In this document: piece by piece, positions 34,740-43,644 of the stretch | Numbering within the stretch: position 1 is the stretch's first letter | How the letters are laid out: every line of letters begins with the position of its first letter | Assembly: GCF_019468465.1 (NCBI RefSeq) | Contig: NZ_CP080519.1 | Coordinates: forward strand, 1,131,001 to 1,195,000 | Source of the DNA: Amycolatopsis sp. DSM 110486 | Lineage (GTDB): Bacteria > Actinomycetota > Actinomycetes > Mycobacteriales > Pseudonocardiaceae | DNA: 64,000 nt | Direction: 5' to 3' | Made by a program: the position numbers and the translations under genes | The notes under the pieces: model-generated | Database searches by the model: none | The model's input: only the letters and a program-made list of their open reading frames with translations | Told to the model about the DNA's origin: nothing

Positions 34740-35060
34740 GTGGAGGGACGCGACTTAAAGGACTACACCGCTGCCAACGACCCGAACCACATGCTCCGCC
34801 GGCCCAACGGCTACACATCCAAAGACGCGTTCGCCGACAGCCGGATCCCTGCCGACCAACTGCAGGGATCCGAGGCCGACGCGATCGAGCGCGGCGGCAG
34901 TATCGAGGTGTTCGCCGACGAGGACTGCGCGAAGACCCGGATGGACTACATCCAAGCGATCGGGAAGGGCCTGCCCGCTGCGGCCGAGTATGACTTCCTC
35001 GCCGGCCCCATGCCAGTCGCGAGTTCTCCGGCGACTCTATATTCAGCGGTCCCTCGATGA
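34740..35060 (+). pseudogene. Lipoprotein fragment, ends missing
   Basis: Middle part of an actinobacterial secreted lipoprotein family (function unknown): ANDPNHMLRRPNGYTSKDAF, ADSRIPADQLQGSEADAIER, GGSIEVFADEDCAKTRMDYI, AAEYDFLAGPM. The signal peptide and the usual C-terminal strand are absent; after about residue 90 the frame loses similarity. Confidence 0.6.
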
Positions 35061-35289
35061 CACCAGGCCCGGCGCGACCAGATCATGCCGCGGGGCGTCG
35101 AATCGGATGGAGAGGGCTCGAAGGCCTTCGAGCAGCTCGACGCACGCCAGGCCGTAGCCGAGGCTGCTCCGTCGAACGAGCCGTTCGTGACGGTCGCCAG
35201 CTGCATGGGCAGGCTCGCCTTCAGCGGTGACTCCTTCGGATCGACGCTGCCGAGCCGTCGAACTCATCGTCAACCACGGGGCGGGCGCG
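35061..35289. other. Intergenic stretch, no supported gene
   Basis: Short frames on both strands only. The end of the MmcQ/YjbR gene enters from the right. Confidence 0.3.
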
Positions 35290-35649
35290 TCATCCCGGAC
35301 CATCGGGATGGGAGAGGTCGTAGGCGCGGGAGACCTTCTGGGGGACCACCATCCGCCACGCGTCCACGACGAACTCGCGGGCCTCGGTCGGGTCCAGCGG
35401 AGCGAGCTCGGCGTGGACCCAGTTGAACCGCATGTCCGACTCCGACGGCAGCCCGAACTTCTCCGGCTCGCCGGCGATGAGCGCGGCGCGCTCCTCTTTC
35501 GGGAACGCGAACCCCATCACTGTCTCGTCGAGGGAGAACGCGACATAGACGATCTGCTTGACCCGGAACTTCAACCGGCCGCGCACGTAGACCGGATAGG
35601 AGCGCTCGAGCTCCGAGCCCAGGGCGCGAACGTCCTCGATTACCGCCAT
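35290..35649 (-). CDS. MmcQ/YjbR family protein
   Basis: About 119 residues from ATG 35649. Landmarks: LERSYPVYVRGRLKFRVKQI, VYVAFSLDETVMGFAFPKEE, SDMRFNWVHAELAPLDPTEA, EFVVDAWRMVVPQKV. The family adopts a CyaY-like/DNA-binding fold; role unknown, often next to small hypothetical genes. It follows a frameshifted gene by 11 bases, and the two may form a transcription unit. Confidence 0.8.
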   Translation of the reverse strand: MAVIEDVRALGSELERSYPVYVRGRLKFRVKQIVYVAFSLDETVMGFAFPKEERAALIAGEPEKFGLPSESDMRFNWVHAELAPLDPTEAREFVVDAWRMVVPQKVSRAYDLSHPDGPG

Positions 35650-35660
35650 GACGCACCTCC

Positions 35661-36103
35661 TCACCCGAGGACTAAGGCTGCCACGTCGCGCCCAGCGCGC
35701 GCGGGATGCCGGTTGTCCTGGGTCGTTCCCGTCACCAGGGTGCCCTCGATCGGCAGATGCAGCCAGCCGGCCGCGCGCTCGGGGTCGGTGTGGTCCATCT
35801 CCTCCAGCTCCCCAATCAGGCGCTCACCAAGCCGCCGGCGGAACCCTCGGTCTCGACTCGGGCCGGATAGTCGGGATCCTCGAGGGCGATGTCGCCGGCG
35901 AAGTAGAGGCAGCAGCGGAAGTCGTCGTTCGCGACGAGCTCGTCGAGCCGGTCGAAGAGGCCGAGCAGTTCGCACTGCGACAGTGCGGCAACGGCGGCGT
36001 TGCCCGGCGCCGCGTGCGCTTGTTCTTGACCTGGGATGTCGAACGGCGTCTCGAAATGGTTTCGAGCAACCAGTTCCCCGGCCCGCGCGCGCGAACCATC
36101 CAC
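35661..36103 (-). pseudogene. Unrecognised gene with one frameshift
   Basis: One frame runs HFETPFDIPGQEQAHAAPGN, AAVAALSQCELLGLFDRLDE, LVANDDFRCCLYFAGDIALE. Near 35825 it shifts to LGERLIGELEEMDHTDPERA, AGWLHLPIEGTLVTGTTQDN and the end DVAALVLG. Composition and phase suggest a real protein of about 145 residues. No family recognised. Its stop is 11 bases before the MmcQ/YjbR start. Confidence 0.45.
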
Positions 36104-36836
36104 AGTGATCGCCCAAGGGATTAGTGCGAGATCAGATACGCGGACTTACCGGTCGCATTGGCGTATCGCCTCGGGACAGATAACGACGCGCGCCCCCAGC
36201 CGGTTCGCCAACCTGCACCATCTTGACCCTACTCCGTGGTCGCCGGTACCTCGGTGGACGAGCGGCGAGGTTTCGACCGCGACCGGGCTGCGAAAAGACG
36301 AATCCGAAGATCATCAAGAGGTCGACAAACGCGGTGCCGATGCACACACCGAAGTCGATCTCATCGGGTCGATGCAGGTCCACCGCCGCCGCCGGGTCGG
36401 CGACCACCTCGACAGCCGAACCGGACAGTTGGACCGCAGAGCAGTTCACGCCGCCGTCCAAGTACACGAAGAACGCAATGGTCGTCGTCACGCCGGACGG
36501 GCAGCGTGGCGTCGTCGCCGTCGACGGCGACAAGCCCTTAGTTGTGCTGGCGGTCGCGCGAGCGGTAGCGGTGTTCCCTGTCGACTGATGGCGACGACGC
36601 ACGCGTGGTCGACGCGGTGAAGCTGGTGTTGGCCACGGCGGTGGCACGAGAGCGCCAGCTCGAGCGTGTCCATGTAGTGACTGACAGTGGTGCCACTCCG
36701 ACCGCTCAATGATCGGCATGACCGCCATTGTCTCGATCCACATCGATGACAGCATCCATCGATTCGGACCGATACTCTCCGAAACGAAGGAGGGGCCGAC
36801 CCGCGTGACGGGCTGGCAGACGGTAAGAATGAGAGC
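36104..36836. other. Intergenic stretch, no supported gene
   Basis: About 730 bases with competing frames on both strands and no recognisable motif. The last 60 bases hold GGAGGGG and the leader of the TetR gene. Confidence 0.4.
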
Positions 36837-37463
36837 GTGCCGGAAGAAGTCGAGGTCAGCGCCGGGCGCACCCGCAACAGACGCGGCGAAGGCGACCGGC
36901 TGCGCAGGGAGATCCTCGACGCGGCCAGCCGGCTGCTGTCCGAGCTCGGCGGCGAAGACGGGCTCACGATCCGCGGCGTCGCCCGCGCGGTCGGCATCGC
37001 GCCCGCGAGCATCTACCAGCACTTCACGGACCGCTCCGCGCTCGTCGCGGGCCTGCTCGACTACGAGTTCGCCCGGCTACGCGCCGCGATGGAAGCGGCC
37101 GAAGCGAGCGAGGACCCGGACGACGTCGTCGGCCGCGTGCGGGCGCTGCTCCACGCCTACTGCCGGTTCGCCATGGAGAACCCGGGGCACCACCGGCTGA
37201 TGATGGCCAACGGGGTCACCCGGCCCGGGCCCGAGGTGCGCCCGCAAGGGCCGCTGCCGGCCATCGTCGATCTGGTCATCACCGGCTTCGCTCGCTGCGA
37301 CGCCGGCGGCTTCCCGCTGCGGGTACCCGCCGAGCGGGCCGGCGTGATCGCGTTCGTCGGCGCCCACGGTCGAGTCGCGCTGTTCCACAATTCGCCGGAG
37401 CGTGCGAACGCCGCCACGATGGAGCCGTTCGTCGACGAGGTCGTTTCGCTCGTCTTTGCTTGA
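36837..37463 (+). CDS. TetR-family repressor of the P450-ferredoxin cassette
   Basis: 208 residues from GTG 36837. HTH near the N-terminus: LRREILDAASRLLSELGGED, LTIRGVARAVGIAPASIYQH followed by FTDRSALV. The C-terminal ligand domain resembles TetR_C_13/33 types (MENPGHHRLMMANG). It is followed after 152 bases by the P450 at 37616, with the palindrome at 37577-37592 between them. Both genes point the same way, so the operator probably serves the P450 promoter. Confidence 0.88.
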   Translation: MPEEVEVSAGRTRNRRGEGDRLRREILDAASRLLSELGGEDGLTIRGVARAVGIAPASIYQHFTDRSALVAGLLDYEFARLRAAMEAAEASEDPDDVVGRVRALLHAYCRFAMENPGHHRLMMANGVTRPGPEVRPQGPLPAIVDLVITGFARCDAGGFPLRVPAERAGVIAFVGAHGRVALFHNSPERANAATMEPFVDEVVSLVFA

Positions 37464-37576
37464 CCCACGGGCGTTTTCTCCCGTTTGCCCCCGACTGTTC
37501 TCGGCCGTCCCGGTGATCTTGTGCACGAGGGTGGCCAACTTCCCACCAGGTTGCTTACTCTGTGCTCAGTCCTTAT

Positions 37577-37592
37577 CCGAACAATCGTTCGG
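37577..37592 (+). promoter_or_regulatory. TetR-type operator before the P450
   Basis: CCGAACAATCGTTCGG: perfect 6-bp arms with a 4-bp centre, 24 bases upstream of the P450 start. Typical of TetR boxes; the adjacent TetR gene is the obvious candidate. Confidence 0.7.
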
Positions 37593-37615
37593 TTACCCTG
37601 CGTAGGAGGTATGAG

Positions 37616-38827
37616 ATGTCGGAGGCTCTGTCCGACGCGCCCCAATACCCGATGTCGCGCGGCCGCTGTCCGTTCGACCCGCCGCCGGAACTCGATCGGC
37701 GACTGCATGACGAGCCGGTGTCCCACGTCAAGATCTGGGACGGCAGCGAACCCTGGCTGTTCACACGCTACGAAGACGTCCGGGCGATGCTCGCCGACTC
37801 GCGGGTCAGTGCCGACACCGATGTACCCGGCTATCCGCAGCAGTCCCCGGGTATCGCCGCCAGGAGCAAGCGCGCCAAGGTGTTTTTCAGCATGGACGAT
37901 CCCGGACACGCCGCCCAACGGCGCCTGTTCACCGCCGACTTCATGGTGAAGAAGGTGGAGCGCCTGCGGCCACGGATCCAGAAGATCGTCGACGAGCTGA
38001 TCGACGACTTGCTGGCCGGCCCGAAGCCCGTGGACCTGGTGCAGGCCTTCGCCCTGCCCCTGCCTTCGCTGGTGATCTGCGAGCTGCTCGGTGTGCCGTA
38101 CTCCGACCGCGCGTTTTTCCACCGCGTCAGCAAGATCCTGATCTCGAAGGCATCGTCGCCGGATGAACAAATGTCGGGAACGGAAGAGCTGCTGGCCTAC
38201 CTGCGCGGGCTGGTGAAGGAGAAGCAGGCCGAGCCGGGCGACGACGTGCTCAGCCGGCTCGCCGTGGAGCAGGTGACCACCGGGAAGATGACCGCGGACG
38301 AAGTCGCGATGATGGGCCAGCTGCTGCTCGTGGCCGGCCACGAGACCACGGCCAACATGATCGCGCTCGGTACCACGGCACTGCTGGAACACCCGGATCA
38401 GCTCGACCTCGTGCGAGACGGCGACCCGGCGCTGGTGGCCAACGCCGTGGAGGAACTGCTGCGCTACCTCTCGATCGTCCACACGGGACGCCGACGGGTG
38501 GCGCTGGAGGACATGGAGCTCGCCGGGCAGACGATTCGCAAGGGCGACGGGTTGATCGGCGCGTCGGACGTCGCGAACCGCGACGCCGAGGCGTTCCCGG
38601 AGCCCGACAAGCTCGATGTCACGCGCAAGGCTCGCCACCACGTGGCGTTCGGCTACGGCGTGCACCAGTGTCTCGGGCAGCCGCTGGCTCGAGTCGAGCT
38701 ACAGGTGGTCTACAGCACGCTCTACCGGCGGATCCCGACGCTCAAGCTCGCAGCGCCATTGGAGGAGCTGGACTTCAAGCACGACATGGTCGTCTACGGG
38801 CTGCACTCACTGCCCGTGACATGGTGA
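37616..38827 (+). CDS. Cytochrome P450 (class I, second copy)
   Basis: 403 residues from ATG 37616, 5 bases after TAGGAGGT. Landmarks: LLLVAGHETTANMIALGTTA (I-helix), VEELLRYLSIVHTGRRRVAL (ExxR), HHVAFGYGVHQCLGQPLARV (heme Cys). The N-terminus MSEALSDAPQYPMSRGRCPF is typical. Clearly paralogous to the P450 at 27557 (same GHETTANMIALG and heme loop). It lacks its own reductase and could borrow the one at 26166. Substrate unknown. Confidence 0.92.
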   Translation: MSEALSDAPQYPMSRGRCPFDPPPELDRRLHDEPVSHVKIWDGSEPWLFTRYEDVRAMLADSRVSADTDVPGYPQQSPGIAARSKRAKVFFSMDDPGHAAQRRLFTADFMVKKVERLRPRIQKIVDELIDDLLAGPKPVDLVQAFALPLPSLVICELLGVPYSDRAFFHRVSKILISKASSPDEQMSGTEELLAYLRGLVKEKQAEPGDDVLSRLAVEQVTTGKMTADEVAMMGQLLLVAGHETTANMIALGTTALLEHPDQLDLVRDGDPALVANAVEELLRYLSIVHTGRRRVALEDMELAGQTIRKGDGLIGASDVANRDAEAFPEPDKLDVTRKARHHVAFGYGVHQCLGQPLARVELQVVYSTLYRRIPTLKLAAPLEELDFKHDMVVYGLHSLPVTW

Positions 38828-38850
38828 CTGTTCCCGAAAGGACGCAACAG

Positions 38851-39045
38851 ATGAAGGTGGTCATCGACCAGGCCCGGTGCGTCGGAGCGGGCCAGTGCGT
38901 GCTCGCGGCGCCGGAGGTGTTCGACCAGCGCGAGGACGACGGCATCGTGGTGCTGCTGGACGAGAACCCGCCCGAACAGCTGCACAACCAGGTCCGCGAG
39001 GCGGCGCAGATCTGCCCCGCACTGGCGATCGAACTGGAGAGCTGA
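38851..39045 (+). CDS. 3Fe-4S ferredoxin (second copy)
   Basis: 64 residues. The three cluster cysteines are ARCVGAGQCV and QICPALAI. ATG 38851 follows GAAAGGA and starts 23 bases after the P450 stop, forming the P450 redox pair. Confidence 0.92.
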   Translation: MKVVIDQARCVGAGQCVLAAPEVFDQREDDGIVVLLDENPPEQLHNQVREAAQICPALAIELES

Positions 39046-39213
39046 GGGTTTCCGGTTGTCCACTGTGGAACAGGTCGCGCGCCACACGGTGGTGTGACGC
39101 CCGACCGGATGTCCGGGGGGCCAGCCGCCCGTGCTAGATCGGCCTGAGGCTCATGGACAGGTCGGCTCGCGCGCCGAACGGGGTGGTGGTCGTTGTCGTG
39201 ACTGGTCTTCGCT

Positions 39214-39990
39214 TCATCCGCGGTGTCGGCACGGTCCGGCGCGGACTGGTTCGAGGACGACTGTCCAGAGTGGACTGGTGCGTCGGGTGTGGAGCAGGCG
39301 GTGGAGCACAGCCCCGAACACGGCGCCCAGGACCGGGGCGATCAGGTAGATCCACAGATCGCCGAGGTGTCCGCTGAGGATGGCCGGCCCGAGCTGGCGG
39401 GCCGGGTTGAGCGAACCACCGCTGCGCGGCCCGAGGAGTGCGATCACCAGGCCGACCGACAGCCCGATGACGTACGGAATCAGGCGGGCGTGACCGGAGA
39501 AGCTTCCAACCACGAGCATCAAGAGGGCCATGAAGCCCGCTTCCGCGAGGAAGACGGAAGCGGGCTGCCAGCCGGGCGCGGGGCTGATCGCGGCAATCGC
39601 GATCTGCGGGTGGGTGACCACCTGCCCCCACGCCAGCCGCCCGAGGGCGGCGCCCGCCACCGAACCCGTGAGCTGGGCGAGCACATACGGCGCGACGCGA
39701 CGCCCCGGGAAGTCGTTCATCAGCCACAGTGCGACCGTCACGGCGGGGTTCATGTGTCCCCCGCTGCGCCTGCCGAGCGGGCTCAGCATGAGTCCGATGA
39801 GCATCGCCCCGCTGAGTACCCCGATCACGGCCAGCGCGCGGGGCAAGTTGGCGATGTAAAGCGTGCCTCCCGGATCACGCAGCCACCGGACCTCGGTCAC
39901 CGTGAGGAACAGCAACACGGTGGTGAGCACGAATTCGTCGGCGGCGTATGCGAAGGACAACCGGCGTAGCAGGACAGGAGCGGTATTCAC
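39214..39990 (-). CDS. MIP/aquaporin family channel
   Basis: 258 residues from GTG 39990, six membrane helices and both half-helix signatures: GGHMNPAVTVALWLMN and GGSLNPARQLGPAILSG. Positions after the second NPA (NPARQLGP) fit water-selective rather than glycerol-type channels (inference). A single gene, convergent with the ferredoxin gene. Confidence 0.88.
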   Translation of the reverse strand: MNTAPVLLRRLSFAYAADEFVLTTVLLFLTVTEVRWLRDPGGTLYIANLPRALAVIGVLSGAMLIGLMLSPLGRRSGGHMNPAVTVALWLMNDFPGRRVAPYVLAQLTGSVAGAALGRLAWGQVVTHPQIAIAAISPAPGWQPASVFLAEAGFMALLMLVVGSFSGHARLIPYVIGLSVGLVIALLGPRSGGSLNPARQLGPAILSGHLGDLWIYLIAPVLGAVFGAVLHRLLHTRRTSPLWTVVLEPVRAGPCRHRG

Positions 39991-40134
39991 GATGGCCTCC
40001 GAGGGTCGCGTGCCGGGAACCGGGAATTTCCCGGCACCGTGGCCGCTGATCAGCCGCGCAGTCCTACGGCGAGTTCGCCGGCGCCCGCAGCGGGTACACG
40101 CAGTCCGCACCGGGGCGGTGCGGTCGTTTTCGCG

Positions 40135-40620
40135 TCAGGCGTTCGGCGTGTAGTGGCCGGGCACCATGCGAGTCGACACGCCGAAGCGGTTGAACGCGTT
40201 GATGGTGGTGATGGCCGCGATGAGGTGGGCGAGTTCGGTTTCGTCGAACTCCTTCGCCGCCTTCGCGTACACGTCGTTCGGGACGAATCCGTCGGTGATC
40301 ACGGTGATCGCCTCGGTGAGTTCGATCGCCGCGATTTCCCGTGCGGTGTAGAAGTGCCGCGATTCCGCCCACGCGTCCAGTTGCAGGATCCGTTCCGCGG
40401 ATTCACCAGTGGCCAGGGCGTCCTTGCTGTGCATGTCGAGGCAGAAAGCGCAGTGGTTGAGCTGCGACGCGCGGATCTTGACCAGGTTGACCAGGTCGGG
40501 GTCGAGGTTCTTCTTCGCCGCGGTGTCCAGGCGCAGCATCGCCTTGAACACGTCTGGGGCCAGCTTCATCCAGTCGAGGCGTGGAGCGTGCTCCGGGAGG
40601 CGTATGTGATTCGTCGTCAT
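40135..40620 (-). CDS. AhpD-like / carboxymuconolactone decarboxylase family protein
   Basis: 161 residues. The CMD core is LVNLVKIRASQLNHCAFCLD with HSKDALA: the C-x2-C-x3-H peroxidase-like motif. Then ERILQLDAWAESRHFYTARE and TINAFNRFGVSTRMVPG. Such proteins act as alkylhydroperoxidases or gamma-carboxymuconolactone decarboxylases; the CxxC favours the peroxidase type. ATG 40620. Divergent from the chimera at 40821. Confidence 0.87.
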   Translation of the reverse strand: MTTNHIRLPEHAPRLDWMKLAPDVFKAMLRLDTAAKKNLDPDLVNLVKIRASQLNHCAFCLDMHSKDALATGESAERILQLDAWAESRHFYTAREIAAIELTEAITVITDGFVPNDVYAKAAKEFDETELAHLIAAITTINAFNRFGVSTRMVPGHYTPNA

Positions 40621-40820
40621 GACAGCCACGCTACGGGCCACAATCCCGCACACCTGGTCCATTTCCCGGCCGGGGCGGTGGGCCACTCACGGCCGCGTCC
40701 GGTATGAGCCAGTGCACAGTGGACATGCCACCGGCTGCCCTTACAGTGGGAAGACCGAGGCCCGCCGACCGAAACAGGCCGCGCCCGAATTCAGCACCGA
40801 CTCCAAGAAGGAATCACGGG

Positions 40821-41996
40821 ATGAACCAGACGTACCCCGTGCTGCTCGATTTCGCCGTGAGTGGCACCGGCACCCTCCTCGTCGCCCTGCACGTACCCGG
40901 TGAAAACCGTCGATCGTGGGACCGGCTCATGCTCGAGAGCCACTTTCGCGTGATCCACGTCGATCTGCCACGGCCGGCTGCCCACGACGTCCTCACCCTC
41001 GCAGACGACTTGCACGCCGTCGTCGAGGCGGTCGCGCCGGGGCATCGGCCGCGGCTGGTAGGGCAGTCGATCGGCGCGGTGGTCGCCGCCGCGTACGCCG
41101 CTGCCCACCCCGCAGGCGAAGTGGCCAACCTGGACCAGCTGCTCGAACTGTCCGTTGTGGACTTCCGGCGGTGGGTCGCACGCAGCACCTCCACACCGGC
41201 ATGGCTCGTCGCCCTGGACATCGACGGGACCCTGCTGCGCGAAGACGGGTCCGTGAGCGACGCGGTGCTCACGCAGGTCCACCGGCTCGATGCCGCCGGG
41301 CACCATGTGGTGCTCACCACCGGCCGCTCCGCAGCGACCACCGTCCCGCTGCTCGACCGTCTCGGCATCACCCCGCAGTTCCTGGTGTGCGCCAACGGAG
41401 CGGTGACCCTACACCGGGATCTGGACGTCCCAGGCGGCTACCGGCGCGGCCGGGTGGAGTCCTTCGACCCGGCCGACGTGCTCCGGTCGATCCGCGCACA
41501 TCTGCCCGACGCCCGCTTCGCCGCCGAGGACAACCACGGTCGTTACCGCCTCACGGAACCCTTCCCGTTCGGCACGACCGGATTCGACGACGAGCCGGTA
41601 CAGGTGGCGTTCGAGGACCTTTTGGGCCATCCCGCGACCCGCGTCGTCGCGTTCGCGCCCGGCCACGACATGACCGATTTCCTTTCCGTGGTGGGGAAAA
41701 TGAGCCTGCGGCGGGTGAGTTTCGCCGTCGGCTGCACACCGTGGCTCGACCTCGCCGCCGAGGGCGTCAACAAGGCCAGGGCGGCTGAAGGCGTACGCGC
41801 CGAGCTCGGCGTCCCCCGCGAGCGGGTCCTGGCCGTCGGCGACGGCCACAACGACCTCGAACTGCTCGCCTGGGCGGCCGAGCGCGGCCGCGGCGTCGCG
41901 ATGGGACAGTCGCCCGCCGAGCTGATCGCGGCCGCCGGCGAACTGACCGGAACCGTCCACGAAGACGGGCTCGCCCAGGTCCTCGCCACGCTGTAG
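40821..41996 (+). CDS. Chimeric protein: truncated alpha/beta hydrolase fused to Cof-type HAD phosphatase
   Basis: 391 residues from ATG 40821. Residues 1-about 115 are the first half of an alpha/beta hydrolase: VLLDFAVSGTGTLLVALHVP, HFRVIHVDLPRP, nucleophile elbow LVGQSIGAVVAAAYAAAHPA. There is no catalytic Asp/His half. From about 130 a complete HAD phosphatase follows: WLVALDIDGTLLREDGSVSD (nucleophile Asp), VVLTTGRSAATTV, GVNKARAAEGVRA (Lys), VLAVGDGHNDLELLAW. The joining sequence DFRRWVARSTSTPAW carries no start codon, so it is a true in-frame fusion, probably from a deletion. The phosphatase half should work; the hydrolase half should not. Confidence 0.82.
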   Translation: MNQTYPVLLDFAVSGTGTLLVALHVPGENRRSWDRLMLESHFRVIHVDLPRPAAHDVLTLADDLHAVVEAVAPGHRPRLVGQSIGAVVAAAYAAAHPAGEVANLDQLLELSVVDFRRWVARSTSTPAWLVALDIDGTLLREDGSVSDAVLTQVHRLDAAGHHVVLTTGRSAATTVPLLDRLGITPQFLVCANGAVTLHRDLDVPGGYRRGRVESFDPADVLRSIRAHLPDARFAAEDNHGRYRLTEPFPFGTTGFDDEPVQVAFEDLLGHPATRVVAFAPGHDMTDFLSVVGKMSLRRVSFAVGCTPWLDLAAEGVNKARAAEGVRAELGVPRERVLAVGDGHNDLELLAWAAERGRGVAMGQSPAELIAAAGELTGTVHEDGLAQVLATL

Positions 41997-41997
41997 C

Positions 41998-43497
41998 TCA
42001 GCGAGGCAGCACCTGGCACAGCGCGGCGAGCGCGCCCGCCCACGCACTGTCGGACGGGGTGGCGTACCCCACGACGAGCCCGTCACCGCGCGGCACCGGT
42101 CGCTCCCCCGCATCGTCCGGATGGGACTCCCGCACTGACGGGTGCGCGAAGTCCCCCAGCCCGTCGAGAGCGACACCCACCCGGGCACCCGCGGCGATCA
42201 CCGACCGCTCGGTGCCCGGCGGGAGGTCGAGCACCGCGTGAAGACCCGCCGCGATCCCTGACACGCGAATCCCTGGCGCCTGCTCCGCGACCGCCGCGAC
42301 CAGCTGGTCACGGCGGCGCCGGTAGCGCAGCCGCATCGCCCGCACGTGCCGGTCGTAGTCGCCGGACGTGAGGAACTCGGCGAGCGTCAGCTGGTCGAAG
42401 GACCCGGGTGCCCAGTCCACGTGGCCCTTGGCGGCGATCACGCCCTGCGTCACCGACCGGGGTAGCACCATCCACCCGATGCGCAGCCCGGGCGCGAGCG
42501 ATTTGCTCGCGGTGCCGAAATAGACGACCCGATCGGGGTCAAGGCCTTGCAGCGCACCAATGGGCTGGCGGTCGTACCGGAACTCGCCGTCGTAGTCGTC
42601 CTCGAGCACCAGCCCGCCGGTCGCCCGCGCCCAGTCGATGACGGCGGCCCGGCGGTCCGGACGCAGCGCACCGCCGGTCGGGTACTGGTGCGCTGGCGTG
42701 AGCAGGACCGCACCCGCGTCGAGGGAGGCGAGTTCCTCGATCCGCGTGCCGTCCTCGTCCAGCGGCAGAGCCGGCGTCTGCAGGCCGGTTTCGGTGAGCA
42801 GGTCGTAGTACTGGGGCACGCCGTACGTCTCGACGGCGACGGTCCGCACGCTGCGCGCCTTCAGCACGCTGCCGATCAGGCGCAGCCCATGGACGAACCC
42901 CGCGCAGATCACGATGCGCTCGGGCGACGCGTAAACGCCGCGGGCGCGCGCGAGGTAGTCGGCGAGCGCCGTGCGGAGTTCGACGCGGCCGCGCGGGTCG
43001 CCGTAGCCGAGGGCTTCGTGGGGCGCGGCCATGATCGCGCGCCGGGACGCCGCGAGCCATTGCGCGCGCGGGAAACTCGCCAGGTCCGGGTTGCCGGGCA
43101 GCAGGCTGAACCGCGTGTCGGGCGTGCGGATCGGCGTCGGCCGGCGGAGCGCGACGCGGTCGGAGCCAGGTGTCGGCGCACGACGGGGCTCCGCCCGGCG
43201 GGCGACGCGCGTGCCCGAACCCTGCCGCGCGGTGAGCCAGCCTTCGGCTACGAGCTCGGCGTACGCGTCGGCCACGGTGTTGCGCGCGATCGACAGATCA
43301 GCCGCCAGCGTCCGCGACGACGGCAACTGCGCGCCGGGCACGAGGCGGCCCGTGCGGACGGCCTCGCGCAGGGCGTCCATGAGCGAAGTGCGCACGCCGT
43401 GGCGACCGCGAAGGTCCAGGTGATCCAGGTACAGATCAGCGCCGAGACCCTCGGCGGACCGCTTTTCCTCCGGCGAATTGGCCCGTGTTCCCGACAT
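41998..43497 (-). CDS. MocR/PdxR-type regulator (GntR HTH plus aminotransferase domain)
   Basis: 499 residues. The winged helix spans about 35-105 (LMDALREAVRTGRLVPGAQL, LPSSRTLAADLSIARNTVAD). A fold-type I aminotransferase domain spans about 130-495 (FSLLPGNPDLASFPRAQWLA, LTPAHQYPTGG, LEDDYDGEFRYD, PLP lysine in VYFGTASKSLAPGLRIGW). These regulators use PLP as cofactor and often control vitamin B6, GABA or transporter genes. It is divergent from the MFS exporter at 43645, its likely target. ATGGA (43502-43506) and TCCAT (43519-43523) form an inverted repeat just upstream of the start. Confidence 0.92.
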   Translation of the reverse strand: MSGTRANSPEEKRSAEGLGADLYLDHLDLRGRHGVRTSLMDALREAVRTGRLVPGAQLPSSRTLAADLSIARNTVADAYAELVAEGWLTARQGSGTRVARRAEPRRAPTPGSDRVALRRPTPIRTPDTRFSLLPGNPDLASFPRAQWLAASRRAIMAAPHEALGYGDPRGRVELRTALADYLARARGVYASPERIVICAGFVHGLRLIGSVLKARSVRTVAVETYGVPQYYDLLTETGLQTPALPLDEDGTRIEELASLDAGAVLLTPAHQYPTGGALRPDRRAAVIDWARATGGLVLEDDYDGEFRYDRQPIGALQGLDPDRVVYFGTASKSLAPGLRIGWMVLPRSVTQGVIAAKGHVDWAPGSFDQLTLAEFLTSGDYDRHVRAMRLRYRRRRDQLVAAVAEQAPGIRVSGIAAGLHAVLDLPPGTERSVIAAGARVGVALDGLGDFAHPSVRESHPDDAGERPVPRGDGLVVGYATPSDSAWAGALAALCQVLPR

Positions 43498-43644
43498 GTA
43501 AATGGACCATACTCCTGATCCATTTTGATCTAGCGTGAGAACTGAGCCTGTCGCACCGATCGCGAATCCGGTTGCAATTCACCACCGCTCGCCAGTCGCC
43601 CCGATCCGCTCAGCGCGAGTCGCACCCAGCCCCAAGGAAGAGCC

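Noticed and set aside
36132..36588. Possible membrane-type protein frames between the unrecognised gene and TetR.
   Set aside because: Both strands are open with conflicting hydrophobic runs and no start signal; left as intergenic.
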